Source: Steroidobacter agaridevorans
GTDB taxonomy: Bacteria > Pseudomonadota > Gammaproteobacteria > Steroidobacterales > Steroidobacteraceae
Reading direction: 5' to 3'
Length of the DNA stretch: 39,706 bases
NCBI RefSeq assembly: GCF_009932555.1
Contig: NZ_BLJO01000007.1
Coordinates: 337,199 to 376,904, forward strand
Positions 17,108-25,877 of this stretch are shown piece after piece. Positions within the stretch are counted from its first letter, which is position 1, and every line of letters begins with the position of its first letter. The position numbers and the translations under genes were made by a program. The notes under the pieces were generated by a model. It had not been told where the DNA came from and searched no databases. It saw only the letters and a program-made list of their open reading frames with translations.

Positions 17108-19840
17108 ATGATGCGCATGGGTTCGAAACGCGGCCTGGCTCATTGGGCCGTTCGTTCAGCGGTTGCTGCTGCCCTCACCACGACCGCCGCGACACAGGTC
17201 GCCGCTCAGGAAGTCGAAGAAGTCGTCGTCACGGGCTTTCGCGAAAGCTTGAACAAGGCGCTCGACACCAAGCGAGCCGAAATTGCCGCCGTCGACGCCA
17301 TCGTGGCCGAAGACATCGCCGACTTTCCCGATTTGAACCTGGCCGAAGCGATTCAGCGCATTCCGGGCGTGACTATCAACCGCGAAGGCGGCCAGGGCCG
17401 CACCATCACGGTTCGCGGTCTGGGCGGCGACTTCACTCGCACCAACATCAACGGCATGGAAACTGTCGCGGGCACGACCGGCAATCGCGGCCGCGGCTTC
17501 GACTTCAACGTGTTCGCCTCCGAGCTGTTCCAGAGCATCGTGGTTCGCAAAACGCAGACAGCCGATCTCGACGAAGGCTCGCTCGGCGCCACCGTCGATC
17601 TGCAAACCGCGCGGCCCTTCGACTATCAAGGCTTCCGCACGGCTCTATCCGGGCAGGCGAGCTTCAACGACGTCACCGAGAACACCAACCCGCGCGCTGC
17701 CGGACTCATCAGCTGGTCGAACGACGACCGCACCTTCGGCGCCCTCTTCTCCGCGGCGTACAGCGAACGCAATCCTTTCGACGAAGGCTTCGGCACCACG
17801 CGCTGGGGCGACAACGGCCAGGCAATCATCGATCGCACGCCCGGCAGCACCTCCAATCCCACCGGCAACTTCGGCGGCTGTCTGCCTTGTGCGTCACCCG
17901 ACGAGCTCACTGCCGTGAATGAAGGTTTCCATCCGCGCATCCCGCGATATGCGGAGAGCTTGCTCGAACAGAAGCGTTACGGCCTGACCGCCGCGCTTCA
18001 ATGGGCGCCGACGGAAAAGACACTGCTCAACTTCGACGCGCTGTACGCCTACTACAGCAGCCAGACCGAGAACGCGAACGCCGGCTCCATCTCTTTCAGT
18101 CGCACCAACGCGACAGGCATCAACGAAACTGTGGTGCGCGACTACGCGCTGGAAGGCGACAATCTGGTCTACGGCGTGTTCGACAACGTGGATCTGCGCT
18201 CCGAAAACGGCTTCGAGCGCCATATCACCAAATATCATCAGTTCACGCTGAGCGGCACGCACGAATTCAGCGACACGTTCCGGCTCAGAGCCTTGGTCGG
18301 CACGAGCGAGAACGATCTCGACACGCCCTACAACTTCTCCTTCGCCTACGACGCGCTCAACGTCGACGGCTACACCTATGACTTCCGCAACGGCCAGGAC
18401 CGCATGCCGTACCTGGTGCACGGTATCGATATGACCAACCCGGCGCTGTGGACGCTCACCGAAGCGCGCCGGCGCGAGAGCTCGGTCGTCAACAGCTACG
18501 ACACCGGCAAATTCTCGCTCGAGTTCGACGTGACCGACGGCCTGACCTTGAAGGGCGGCGCGCTGGCCAAGAAGTTCGAAGTCGACATGCAGGACTTCTC
18601 GTCCGGCGGCGCCCTGGCGGCGGATCGACGGCTGGTAGGAGTCGGCGACATTGCTCGCAACTTGCCCGTGGGCCGCGATCTCGACATTCCGGCAGGCTCG
18701 GACCGCAATTACATCGTGCCGGACGTGTGGAAATCCGCGGGCTACGTCGGCTTGTTCAACGATCCCACCTACGCACTGACTGTGTCGACCGGGGACACGC
18801 GCAACGTCTCCGAAGAAGATGCCAGCGCGTTCCTCGCCGCCGATTTCGAATACGACATGTTCAGCATGCCGCTGCGTGGCTCGGCTGGCGTTCGCTACGC
18901 GAAGACCGAGGTGACTTCCGCAGGCATCCTGAATCGCACCGGCACCGGCAATGAAGTCGTGCGAGTCGACAACGAGTACACCGACACGCTGCCGTCGCTG
19001 AACCTGGTGCTGGAACCTGCTTCGGACTTCCTGGTGCGCTTTGCAGCCGCGAAGGTCATGGCGCGCCCGGCATTGGGCGATCTGACGCCCGGCGGCGAAG
19101 TCAACGTGGGCTCGCGCACGGTGAAATTCGGCAATCCATTGCTCGATCCGTTCCGCGCGACCAACTATGACCTCGGCGCCGAGTGGTATTTCAAAGATGA
19201 GGCGCTGCTCGCCCTCGGCTTGTTCTACAAGGACATCAAATCCTTCAGTGTGAAAGAAACGCGCGGCCTGCCCTTCAGCGAAACCGGCCTGCCGCTCGAT
19301 CTGCTCGCCGGCATCGATCCGGCGACCGCGTTCGAAGTCACCCGCAATATCAACGGCGAAGGCGGCTGGATTCGCGGCCTCGAGTTCCAATATCAGCAGC
19401 CGTTCTCGTTCCTGCCGGGCGCCTGGAGCAACTTCGGCTTCATCGGCAACTACACCTACATCGAATCCAGCGTGAAATACGGCGTGGATCCGGATGGCCA
19501 CGGCATTCGCAACGACCTGCTCAACCTCTCGCGTAACACGTACAACCTGACGTTGTACTATGAAACGCAGAAGTTCAGCGCGCGTGTCTCGTCCGCCTTT
19601 CGCGGCAAGTACCTCACCGCGTTCCCGGGCGGCAACGGCACGACCGAGGAAGGCGTGAACGATGCGACCAACATCGACGCGTCCGTCTCGTACAACGTTA
19701 CCGACACGCTCACCGTGTCGTTGGAAGGCATCAACTTGACGGACGAATACACGGACTCTTACGTCGACCGGGACAATCTCGTGTCCCGCTATCGTCATAC
19801 TGGTCGCGAGCTGCTGCTGGGCGTACGCTGGACGTATTAA
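17108..19840 (+). CDS. TonB-dependent outer-membrane receptor 1 (pectin locus)
   Basis: 910 residues. A Sec signal (about 1-33, ending VAAQ) is followed by the TonB box-like EEVVVTGF, a plug domain (about 40-170, with DLNLAEAIQRIPGV and FDFNVFASELF) and a beta-barrel ending in an aromatic residue (VRWTY). This receptor subclass is common in Xanthomonadales-type Gammaproteobacteria and imports carbohydrate oligomers using TonB energy. The ATG at 17108 has GGGGGA 6 nt upstream and gives a clean signal peptide; an in-frame GTG at 17069 would add 13 polar residues. It heads the rightward operon with GH105, DUF4861 and PL22-like genes, so the cargo is probably a pectin or rhamnogalacturonan oligomer. 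Confidence 0.93.
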   Translation: MMRMGSKRGLAHWAVRSAVAAALTTTAATQVAAQEVEEVVVTGFRESLNKALDTKRAEIAAVDAIVAEDIADFPDLNLAEAIQRIPGVTINREGGQGRTITVRGLGGDFTRTNINGMETVAGTTGNRGRGFDFNVFASELFQSIVVRKTQTADLDEGSLGATVDLQTARPFDYQGFRTALSGQASFNDVTENTNPRAAGLISWSNDDRTFGALFSAAYSERNPFDEGFGTTRWGDNGQAIIDRTPGSTSNPTGNFGGCLPCASPDELTAVNEGFHPRIPRYAESLLEQKRYGLTAALQWAPTEKTLLNFDALYAYYSSQTENANAGSISFSRTNATGINETVVRDYALEGDNLVYGVFDNVDLRSENGFERHITKYHQFTLSGTHEFSDTFRLRALVGTSENDLDTPYNFSFAYDALNVDGYTYDFRNGQDRMPYLVHGIDMTNPALWTLTEARRRESSVVNSYDTGKFSLEFDVTDGLTLKGGALAKKFEVDMQDFSSGGALAADRRLVGVGDIARNLPVGRDLDIPAGSDRNYIVPDVWKSAGYVGLFNDPTYALTVSTGDTRNVSEEDASAFLAADFEYDMFSMPLRGSAGVRYAKTEVTSAGILNRTGTGNEVVRVDNEYTDTLPSLNLVLEPASDFLVRFAAAKVMARPALGDLTPGGEVNVGSRTVKFGNPLLDPFRATNYDLGAEWYFKDEALLALGLFYKDIKSFSVKETRGLPFSETGLPLDLLAGIDPATAFEVTRNINGEGGWIRGLEFQYQQPFSFLPGAWSNFGFIGNYTYIESSVKYGVDPDGHGIRNDLLNLSRNTYNLTLYYETQKFSARVSSAFRGKYLTAFPGGNGTTEEGVNDATNIDASVSYNVTDTLTVSLEGINLTDEYTDSYVDRDNLVSRYRHTGRELLLGVRWTY

Positions 19841-19854
19841 CCTCAGGGATAAAC

Positions 19855-21024
19855 ATGTTCGCTCGACGTAACGCAGGAGTCATCGCGACGCTCATCTCCA
19901 GCGTCGCGATGCTGGCAGGATGCTCTACCGCTTCGGACGCGCCTCAGCGCGCGTCCGATCCGGCCGTCGCCACGAAAAGCTATTTCTCCAATTGGCCGGA
20001 AGGCGCCGATCCGGCGATCGTCGGCCGGCGGATCGCCAACAACTTCGCCGCGCGCGGCTTCGACTTTCAGGTGAACTCCTTCCACCGCTGGATCATCTAT
20101 CCAGAGGTCTGCGCGTGGTACGGCGCGTTGCAAGTGGCGCAGATCACCGAAGACCAGGGGTTGCAACAGCAGCTCATCGGCAAGTTCGATCAGTTTCGCA
20201 CGCCCGAGGGCGCGAGGCGCCTCAGCCCGCGCTCGCACGTCGATTACCGCATCACCGGCGTCGTTCCGCTGGAGATCTATCTGATCAACGGCGACCCGTC
20301 GTATCTCACGCTCGGCCGCGACTTCGCCGATAAGCAATGGGAGAGCACGACGCCCGATGGCATCACGACCGAGGCGCGCTACTGGTCCGACGACCTTTAT
20401 ATGTTGCCGGTACTGCAGGTTCAGGCGTATCGCGCGACCAGGGACGCGAAGTATCTGGATCGCGTGTCCATGACGATGGTCGCGTACCTCGACAAGCTGC
20501 AACAGCCGAATGGATTGTTCCTGCACAGCCCCGACTCTCCTTTCTATTGGGGGCGCGGCAACGGCTGGGTCGCGGCCGGCATGGCTGAAGTGCTGTCGGT
20601 ACTGCCGCCGGAACATCCGCACTACAACCGCATCCTGCAGGGTTACAAGTTGATGATGGCCGGCCTGCTGAAGTATCAGAGCGCGGATGGCTTGTGGCTG
20701 CAGCTGATCGATCAGCCGGACTTCTGGCCCGAGACCTCGGGCAGCGCGATGTTTGCGTTTGCACTCGTCGAAGGCGTGAAGCGCGGTTGGCTCGAGGCAT
20801 CGGCTTACGGTCCGGCCGCTCGCAAAGCCTGGCTCGGCCTCGTCCCCTACGTCGATGCGGCGGCCAACGTCCGCGAGACCGTCGTCGGCACCAACAAAGC
20901 TTCGAAAGAAGTCGGCCCGGATCTCGACGTGCAGAAGAAGTTTTACTTCGACCGTCCGCGCAAGACCGGTGATCTGCATGGGCAGTCGCCGATGCTGTGG
21001 ACGGCGGCGGCGCTGCTGCGATGA
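19855..21024 (+). CDS. GH105 unsaturated uronyl hydrolase, lipoprotein
   Basis: 389 residues with a lipobox (MLAGC, Cys23), so probably anchored to a membrane facing the periplasm; Ser follows the Cys, which favours the outer membrane. The mature part is an (alpha/alpha)6 barrel of the GH88/GH105 type (YteR/RhiN-like). It has RYWSDDLYM (175-183, with the catalytic Asp expected in the DD pair) and YWGRGNGW (231-238). The family removes the unsaturated galacturonyl residue left at the non-reducing end of rhamnogalacturonan or pectin oligomers by lyases. AGGGAT precedes the ATG, and the gene starts 14 bp after the receptor stop. Its stop overlaps the next start as ATGA. Confidence 0.9.
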   Translation: MFARRNAGVIATLISSVAMLAGCSTASDAPQRASDPAVATKSYFSNWPEGADPAIVGRRIANNFAARGFDFQVNSFHRWIIYPEVCAWYGALQVAQITEDQGLQQQLIGKFDQFRTPEGARRLSPRSHVDYRITGVVPLEIYLINGDPSYLTLGRDFADKQWESTTPDGITTEARYWSDDLYMLPVLQVQAYRATRDAKYLDRVSMTMVAYLDKLQQPNGLFLHSPDSPFYWGRGNGWVAAGMAEVLSVLPPEHPHYNRILQGYKLMMAGLLKYQSADGLWLQLIDQPDFWPETSGSAMFAFALVEGVKRGWLEASAYGPAARKAWLGLVPYVDAAANVRETVVGTNKASKEVGPDLDVQKKFYFDRPRKTGDLHGQSPMLWTAAALLR

Positions 21025-22262
21025 TCGAACGTACTGCGCTGGCGCTCGGCATCGCCGCAGCGCTATGCATGTCAGCGCAGGACGCTTTTGCGGCGAAGGC
21101 GACGATCGTTCTTCACAACGACGCCAGGCTCGCGCGACCGGCGGAAACCATCGCCATCCCCTTCACCGAAGTAAAGAAGGCGCTGCCCGACCTGGTGTTC
21201 GATCAGGTGATCGTTCGCGATGCCAAGGGTGCGATCGTTCCCTCGCAGGTCACGGCGATGAAGCATGTTCATCGCGGGCCCGCCGAATATGACGACTTGA
21301 TCTTCCAACGTGACTTTCGCGCCGGCGAACAGCGCGTGACCGTCACGATCGAATCCACTTCCAAACCCCAGCCGCCCTTCCCCAGCAAGGTGTGGGCAGG
21401 TCACGTGCCGGAACGGTGGGATGATTTCGCTTGGGAAAACGACGAGATCGCTCATCGCGCCTACGGCCCGGCCCTCGCGCAGCCTGTCGCCGGAAAAGAT
21501 CAGATGACCAGCAGCGGCATCGATCTGTGGACCAAGAAGGTGCCCTACCCCGTGATGGATCGTTGGTATCGCAAAGGCCACGACGGCTTGCACACGGACA
21601 CCGGTGAAGGCCTGGATTTCTATGAAGTCGGCCGTGGTCGCGGCGTCGGCGGCGTAGGCGTTTGGGACGGCCAGCAGTTGGCAGTGTCTGGCAACTGGCA
21701 GACCAACCATATCTACGCCAATGGCCCCGTGCGTGCGATCTTCGAGCTCACTTACGAGCCTTGGGATGCCGGCGGTGTGAAAGTCACCGAGCGCAAGCGC
21801 TTCATCGTCGATGCCGGTCAACAGCTCGATGAAGTGCACAGCACGTTCGATTTCACCGGCGATTCGCTGACCGTGGCCATCGGCCTGACCGAGCATCCTG
21901 CCGCCGCAGACGTTCAAGTGAGTTCTGACGATCGCAACAAGGTCGTCGCGCTGTGGGAGAAGTACAAAGATCATCCGCCGCACGACGAGCTCGGCACCGG
22001 CATCGTGCTGGCGCCCGAAGCACAGTTCGCCGGCTTCGCGCGCACTACTCCACCCGCGAAGGGTCGGCCCGATAGCTTGATGCTCGTGAAAGTCGAACCG
22101 GGCGAGACGGTCCGTTATTTCGTAGGTGGCGCGTGGAAGCCGGCCGGCAAGATCAAATCGGCTGCGGATTGGAATGCCTATCTCACATCGAAAGCTGCGC
22201 GCATCGCCGCGCCGATTCGAGCGGAGATCAATGGCGTGCAAGTGACGCTTGGAGGTAGTTGA
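21021..22262 (+). CDS. DUF4861 protein, exported
   Basis: 413 residues with a Sec signal peptide (about 1-24, ending DAFA) and a beta-rich mature part fitting DUF4861 (PERWDDFAWENDEIAHRAYG, GLDFYEVGRGRGVGG, GVWDGQQL). DUF4861 proteins are found in pectin, rhamnogalacturonan and other uronate-polymer loci; their reaction is not known to me, although a lyase- or epimerase-like role on uronate polymers has been a natural guess. The ATG at 21021 overlaps the GH105 stop by 4 nt (ATGA), which implies translational coupling and makes an upstream in-frame start unlikely. Its own stop overlaps the next ATG by 1 nt. Confidence 0.8.
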   Translation: MIERTALALGIAAALCMSAQDAFAAKATIVLHNDARLARPAETIAIPFTEVKKALPDLVFDQVIVRDAKGAIVPSQVTAMKHVHRGPAEYDDLIFQRDFRAGEQRVTVTIESTSKPQPPFPSKVWAGHVPERWDDFAWENDEIAHRAYGPALAQPVAGKDQMTSSGIDLWTKKVPYPVMDRWYRKGHDGLHTDTGEGLDFYEVGRGRGVGGVGVWDGQQLAVSGNWQTNHIYANGPVRAIFELTYEPWDAGGVKVTERKRFIVDAGQQLDEVHSTFDFTGDSLTVAIGLTEHPAAADVQVSSDDRNKVVALWEKYKDHPPHDELGTGIVLAPEAQFAGFARTTPPAKGRPDSLMLVKVEPGETVRYFVGGAWKPAGKIKSAADWNAYLTSKAARIAAPIRAEINGVQVTLGGS

Positions 22263-25200
22263 TGCGATTCAGTTTGAGCGCGGCGCTGGTGCTGTTGCCA
22301 GCCGTCCTTTCAGCCACGCTGCAGGTTGCCGTAGCTGCCGAGCCGGAGCCTCCCACCGAGTGGATCGATCAGGAAACCGGCCATCGTGTGATCCGGCTGT
22401 CGAAGGAACCGGGCACGGCGAGCTTGTACTTTCACCAGAACAGCTATTCGCCCGATGGCAAGAAACTGATCGTCACCACCGAACACGGCATTTCCACGAT
22501 CGATCTGACGACGCGCAAGATTGCCGAGATCGCCAAGGGCGACAACCTGCGCATCATGGTCACGGGCCGAAAGAGCGGCAATGTCTACTACACGCGCCAG
22601 GATGAGAAGGACAGCAAGGCGCGCTGGGTCTATGCCACTCACATGGACACGCACAAGACCCGCAAGATCGCGAAAATCCCTCGCGGCAGTCTGGTGTCCG
22701 TGAATGCCGATGAAACCTTGCTGCTCGGCTCCTGGGTCGACGGCGAAGAAATCCAGGTCGGCGAGGCGCCGAAGGAGCCGCAGGTCGGCCCGGATGGCAA
22801 GCCCATCACTTATCACCAGGCGCGCGGCCTGCGCATCCGGCAAGTGTTCGAGCAGCGGCTCGAACGCACCATCTTCACGGTCAACATTGCGACGGGCGAG
22901 CTCAAGAATGTCCATACCGCGCGCGACTGGCTGAACCATCTGCAGTTCTCGCCCACCGATCCGAACCTGATCATGTTCTGCCACGAAGGGCCGTGGCACG
23001 AAGTGGATCGCATCTGGACGGTTCGCACCGATGGCTCGCAGGTCACGAGGATCCATGAGCGCACCATGCACATGGAGATCGCCGGTCACGAGTTCTTCTC
23101 CGCCGATGGCAAGACGATCTGGTACGACCTGCAAACCCCGCGCAGCGAAGTGTTCTGGGTCGCCGGCTACAACCTCGAGACCAAACAGCGCACCTGGTAC
23201 AACCTGACGCGCGACCAGTGGTCCATTCATTTCAACGTCAGTCCCGACGGCACGATGTTCGCGGGCGACGGCGGCGACGAGGCGCAGGTCGCCGAGGCGA
23301 AAGACGGCAAGTGGATTTATCTGTTCCGTCCCAAGCTGGCCGAGAATCGCGCGACCGGCCCGGTCTCGAAGCAGAACCTGATTCATGCAGGCCACTTCGA
23401 AGCCGAGAAGCTGGTCAGCATGAAGTCGCATCACTACCGACTGGAGCCCAACGTCACCTTCACGCCGGATCAGAAGTGGGTGGTGTTCCGCTCCAACATG
23501 CATGGGCCGACGCACGTGTATGCGGTGGAGATCGCGAAGGCTGACAGCACGGCCACCACGAGCAGCAACGATGAATCGCGCATCGACCGTCGCGCGCTCA
23601 CGCAACGTCACAACCCGACACTGACCAAGGTCGACCCGTCCGCCCCGCTCATGGTCGGCAACGGCAACATTGCATTCACTGCCGACATTACCGGCCTGCA
23701 GACCTTTCAGGATCAGTACTCCGCTCTCGTACCGCTGATGACTCAGGCACAATGGGCCTGGCACAGTTTCCCGAATCCGCAAGGCTTCACGGAAGCGGAC
23801 GGCTTCACGCAGATCGACGTGCGCGGCAAGAAGTATCCATACGCGTACTACTCGGATTGGCAGGACGCATCCAAACCCGCCATCGCATGGCTGCGCGAAA
23901 ACCCGCACCGATTCTCGCTTGGGCGACTATCGCTCTATCTCACATCGAACGACGGCAGGCCGGCAACATTCACCGAGCTTGCCGAGCCCCGGCAAAGCCT
24001 CGATCTCTGGAGCGGCTCACTCACGAGCCGCTTCTCATTTGAGGGCAACGAAATCCAAGTGCAGACGCGCGTGCACCCGACACTCGACATGGTGATGGTC
24101 GAGCTCAGCTCGCCGCTGCTGGCGAAAGGTCGGCTCGGCGTGGATGTGAAGTTTCCGGGCGTGTCCTCCAAGCTCAATCCCGATCCAGCGGACTGGAATC
24201 GTCCTGACAAGCATCAAACGATCGAGCGCGCTCGCGACACACGCCATCTGAAACTCGACCGCGTCCTCGACGATACCCGCTATTTCGTGACTGCGCAGAC
24301 CGACACGGATGTGAAGTTCAGTCCCGCGGGCCCGCACACCTATCGCGTCCTTCCATCCGGCCGGCCCGATCGATTGACGCTGATGGTTTTGTTTTCGCCC
24401 AAGGCGATTGGCGACGCCCTTCCGGATGCGGCGACGGCGAAGAACGACACCACCACGCACTGGAAGGACTATTGGTCCAACGGCGCGATGGTGGACTTCA
24501 CCGGCAGCACCGACCCACGCGCGAGTGAGCTGGAGCGTCGTGTCGTGCTATCGCAATACCTGATGGCGTTGAATGGCGCCGGCACCTTGCCGCCGCAGGA
24601 AGAAGGATTGTTCTCCAACAGCTGGAACGGCAAGTTCCACATGGAAATGCATCCGTGGCATTCAGCGCACTTCGCGCTGTGGGGCCGGCCGGAGCTGCTC
24701 GAACGCAGCATGTCGTGGTATTTGCAGCACCTGCCTGAGGCAAAGAAGCTGGCTGCCGGGCACGACGTTCGCGGCGCCTGGTGGCCGAAGATGGTCGGGC
24801 CCGAAGGTCGCAACAGCCCGAGCAAAGTGTCGCCCTTCATCATGTGGCAACAGCCGCATCCTATTTACCTTGCCGAGCTGCTTTATCGCGCTCAGCCATC
24901 GCGCGAAACGCTTACCAAGTATCAGGAGCTGGTGTTCGCGACGGCGGATCTGCTCGCTTCTTTCCCTCATTTCGATCAGCAGCGCGGTCAGTTCGTCATC
25001 GGGCCGCCGATCATTCCGGCGCAGGAGGTGTGGGCGCCGTTGACCACGTTCAATCCAACGTTCGAGCTGGAGTACTTCCGTTACGGGCTGACCACAGCAC
25101 AGAAATGGCGTGAGCGACTCGGCCAGCCTCGCAATGCCGATTGGGACCGCGTGCTCGGTAAGTTGTCGCCGCTGCCGAAGAAGGATGGCTTGTATGTCGC

Positions 25201-25765
25201 GACCGAGTCATTCCCGTCGCTCTGGGATCAAGCGCGTAGCGCGGAGTGTTCGAATGGGCGCACCCGGCACGAGTGTTTCAATCGCGATCACCCGTCGTTT
25301 CTTGGCGCGTTTGGACTGTTGCCCGGCGAGAGCGTGGATCGGCCCACGATGAAACGCACGCTGAACGCGGTCGACACGTTGTGGGATCTGCGGCAAACCT
25401 GGGGCTGGGATTATCCGCTGATCGCCATGACGGCCGCACGCTTGCAGGAGCCGGAGACCGCAGTAAAGTTTCTGCTGTTCAATGGCAAGAACAATCAGTA
25501 CGGCAAGAGTGGCATGACGCCACGCGTTCATCTCGATGAACACGCGGACAGCTTCGTTCCTACAGCCGACGGTTCAGCGAAGCCGGTTGGGCCCGATGGT
25601 CCGGGCTACACGCGGGCGGCGGAGACTTACTTTCCGTCGAACGGTGGACTGTTGTTGGCGGTGGGAATGATGGCCGGCGGCTGGGACGGCTCGACCGGCA
25701 GCGCGCCGGGCTTCCCGAAGCAAGGGTGGGTTGTGCGGGCAGAGGGGCTTCGTCCCTTGCCCTGA
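22262..25765 (+). CDS. Fusion: PL22-like oligogalacturonate lyase + six-hairpin glycosidase-like domain
   Basis: 1167 residues. A signal peptide (about 1-26, ending VAAEP) precedes an N-terminal propeller (about 30-430) like PL22 oligogalacturonate lyases: IDQETGHRVIRLSKEPG, NSYSPDGKKLIVTT, and the active-site type stretch SHHYRLEPNVTFTPDQKW. After a Ser/Thr-rich joint (about 432-440) a second module begins (RHNPTLTKVDP, PLMVGNGNIAFTADITGLQT). This has a beta-sandwich followed by an (alpha/alpha)6-type region (HMEMHPWHSAHFALWGRPE, ETYFPSNGGLLLAVGMMAGG), as in GH65/GH95-like hairpin glycosidases. PL22 enzymes usually stand alone (~390 residues) and act in the cytoplasm, so an exported fusion is unusual. 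GGAGG lies 6 nt before the ATG. The module order suggests cutting unsaturated oligomers and trimming a second sugar; the glycosidase specificity is unknown. Confidence 0.8.
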   Translation: MRFSLSAALVLLPAVLSATLQVAVAAEPEPPTEWIDQETGHRVIRLSKEPGTASLYFHQNSYSPDGKKLIVTTEHGISTIDLTTRKIAEIAKGDNLRIMVTGRKSGNVYYTRQDEKDSKARWVYATHMDTHKTRKIAKIPRGSLVSVNADETLLLGSWVDGEEIQVGEAPKEPQVGPDGKPITYHQARGLRIRQVFEQRLERTIFTVNIATGELKNVHTARDWLNHLQFSPTDPNLIMFCHEGPWHEVDRIWTVRTDGSQVTRIHERTMHMEIAGHEFFSADGKTIWYDLQTPRSEVFWVAGYNLETKQRTWYNLTRDQWSIHFNVSPDGTMFAGDGGDEAQVAEAKDGKWIYLFRPKLAENRATGPVSKQNLIHAGHFEAEKLVSMKSHHYRLEPNVTFTPDQKWVVFRSNMHGPTHVYAVEIAKADSTATTSSNDESRIDRRALTQRHNPTLTKVDPSAPLMVGNGNIAFTADITGLQTFQDQYSALVPLMTQAQWAWHSFPNPQGFTEADGFTQIDVRGKKYPYAYYSDWQDASKPAIAWLRENPHRFSLGRLSLYLTSNDGRPATFTELAEPRQSLDLWSGSLTSRFSFEGNEIQVQTRVHPTLDMVMVELSSPLLAKGRLGVDVKFPGVSSKLNPDPADWNRPDKHQTIERARDTRHLKLDRVLDDTRYFVTAQTDTDVKFSPAGPHTYRVLPSGRPDRLTLMVLFSPKAIGDALPDAATAKNDTTTHWKDYWSNGAMVDFTGSTDPRASELERRVVLSQYLMALNGAGTLPPQEEGLFSNSWNGKFHMEMHPWHSAHFALWGRPELLERSMSWYLQHLPEAKKLAAGHDVRGAWWPKMVGPEGRNSPSKVSPFIMWQQPHPIYLAELLYRAQPSRETLTKYQELVFATADLLASFPHFDQQRGQFVIGPPIIPAQEVWAPLTTFNPTFELEYFRYGLTTAQKWRERLGQPRNADWDRVLGKLSPLPKKDGLYVATESFPSLWDQARSAECSNGRTRHECFNRDHPSFLGAFGLLPGESVDRPTMKRTLNAVDTLWDLRQTWGWDYPLIAMTAARLQEPETAVKFLLFNGKNNQYGKSGMTPRVHLDEHADSFVPTADGSAKPVGPDGPGYTRAAETYFPSNGGLLLAVGMMAGGWDGSTGSAPGFPKQGWVVRAEGLRPLP

Positions 25766-25788
25766 GTCCTCGAGCCCGAAAGATACAA

Positions 25789-25820
25789 CGCACGCCTCGG
25801 CGGCGTGCGAACCACCGAGG
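25789..25820. terminator. Hairpin between the two convergent pectin operons
   Basis: CGCACGCC (25789-25796) pairs with GGCGTGCG (25802-25809) over a 5-nt loop. On the minus strand it is followed by the T-rich TTGTATCTTT, so it could end the leftward operon. A second stem, CCTCGG (25795-25800) with CCGAGG (25815-25820), shares bases with the first, so only one can form at a time. No T-tract follows on the plus strand. Confidence 0.5.
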
Positions 25821-25877
25821 CCTCTTCTCCCGGCCTCAAAGCAAGCAAACGTTACTTCGCGCCCAACCTGAACGCAG

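Noticed and set aside
17041-17922. Open frame starting in the receptor 1 leader repeats and overlapping the receptor gene
   Set aside because: The product becomes a long Arg-rich string once inside the receptor gene, which is a frame shadow. The ATG codons in the repeats are more likely coincidental.
17894-19798. 634-codon open frame antisense to TonB receptor 1
   Set aside because: Composition is typical of the reverse strand of GC-rich coding DNA; the receptor reading is certain from plug and barrel motifs.
22310-23908. 532-codon open frame antisense to the PL22-like fusion
   Set aside because: No recognisable motif and no ribosome-binding site; a shadow of the real gene.
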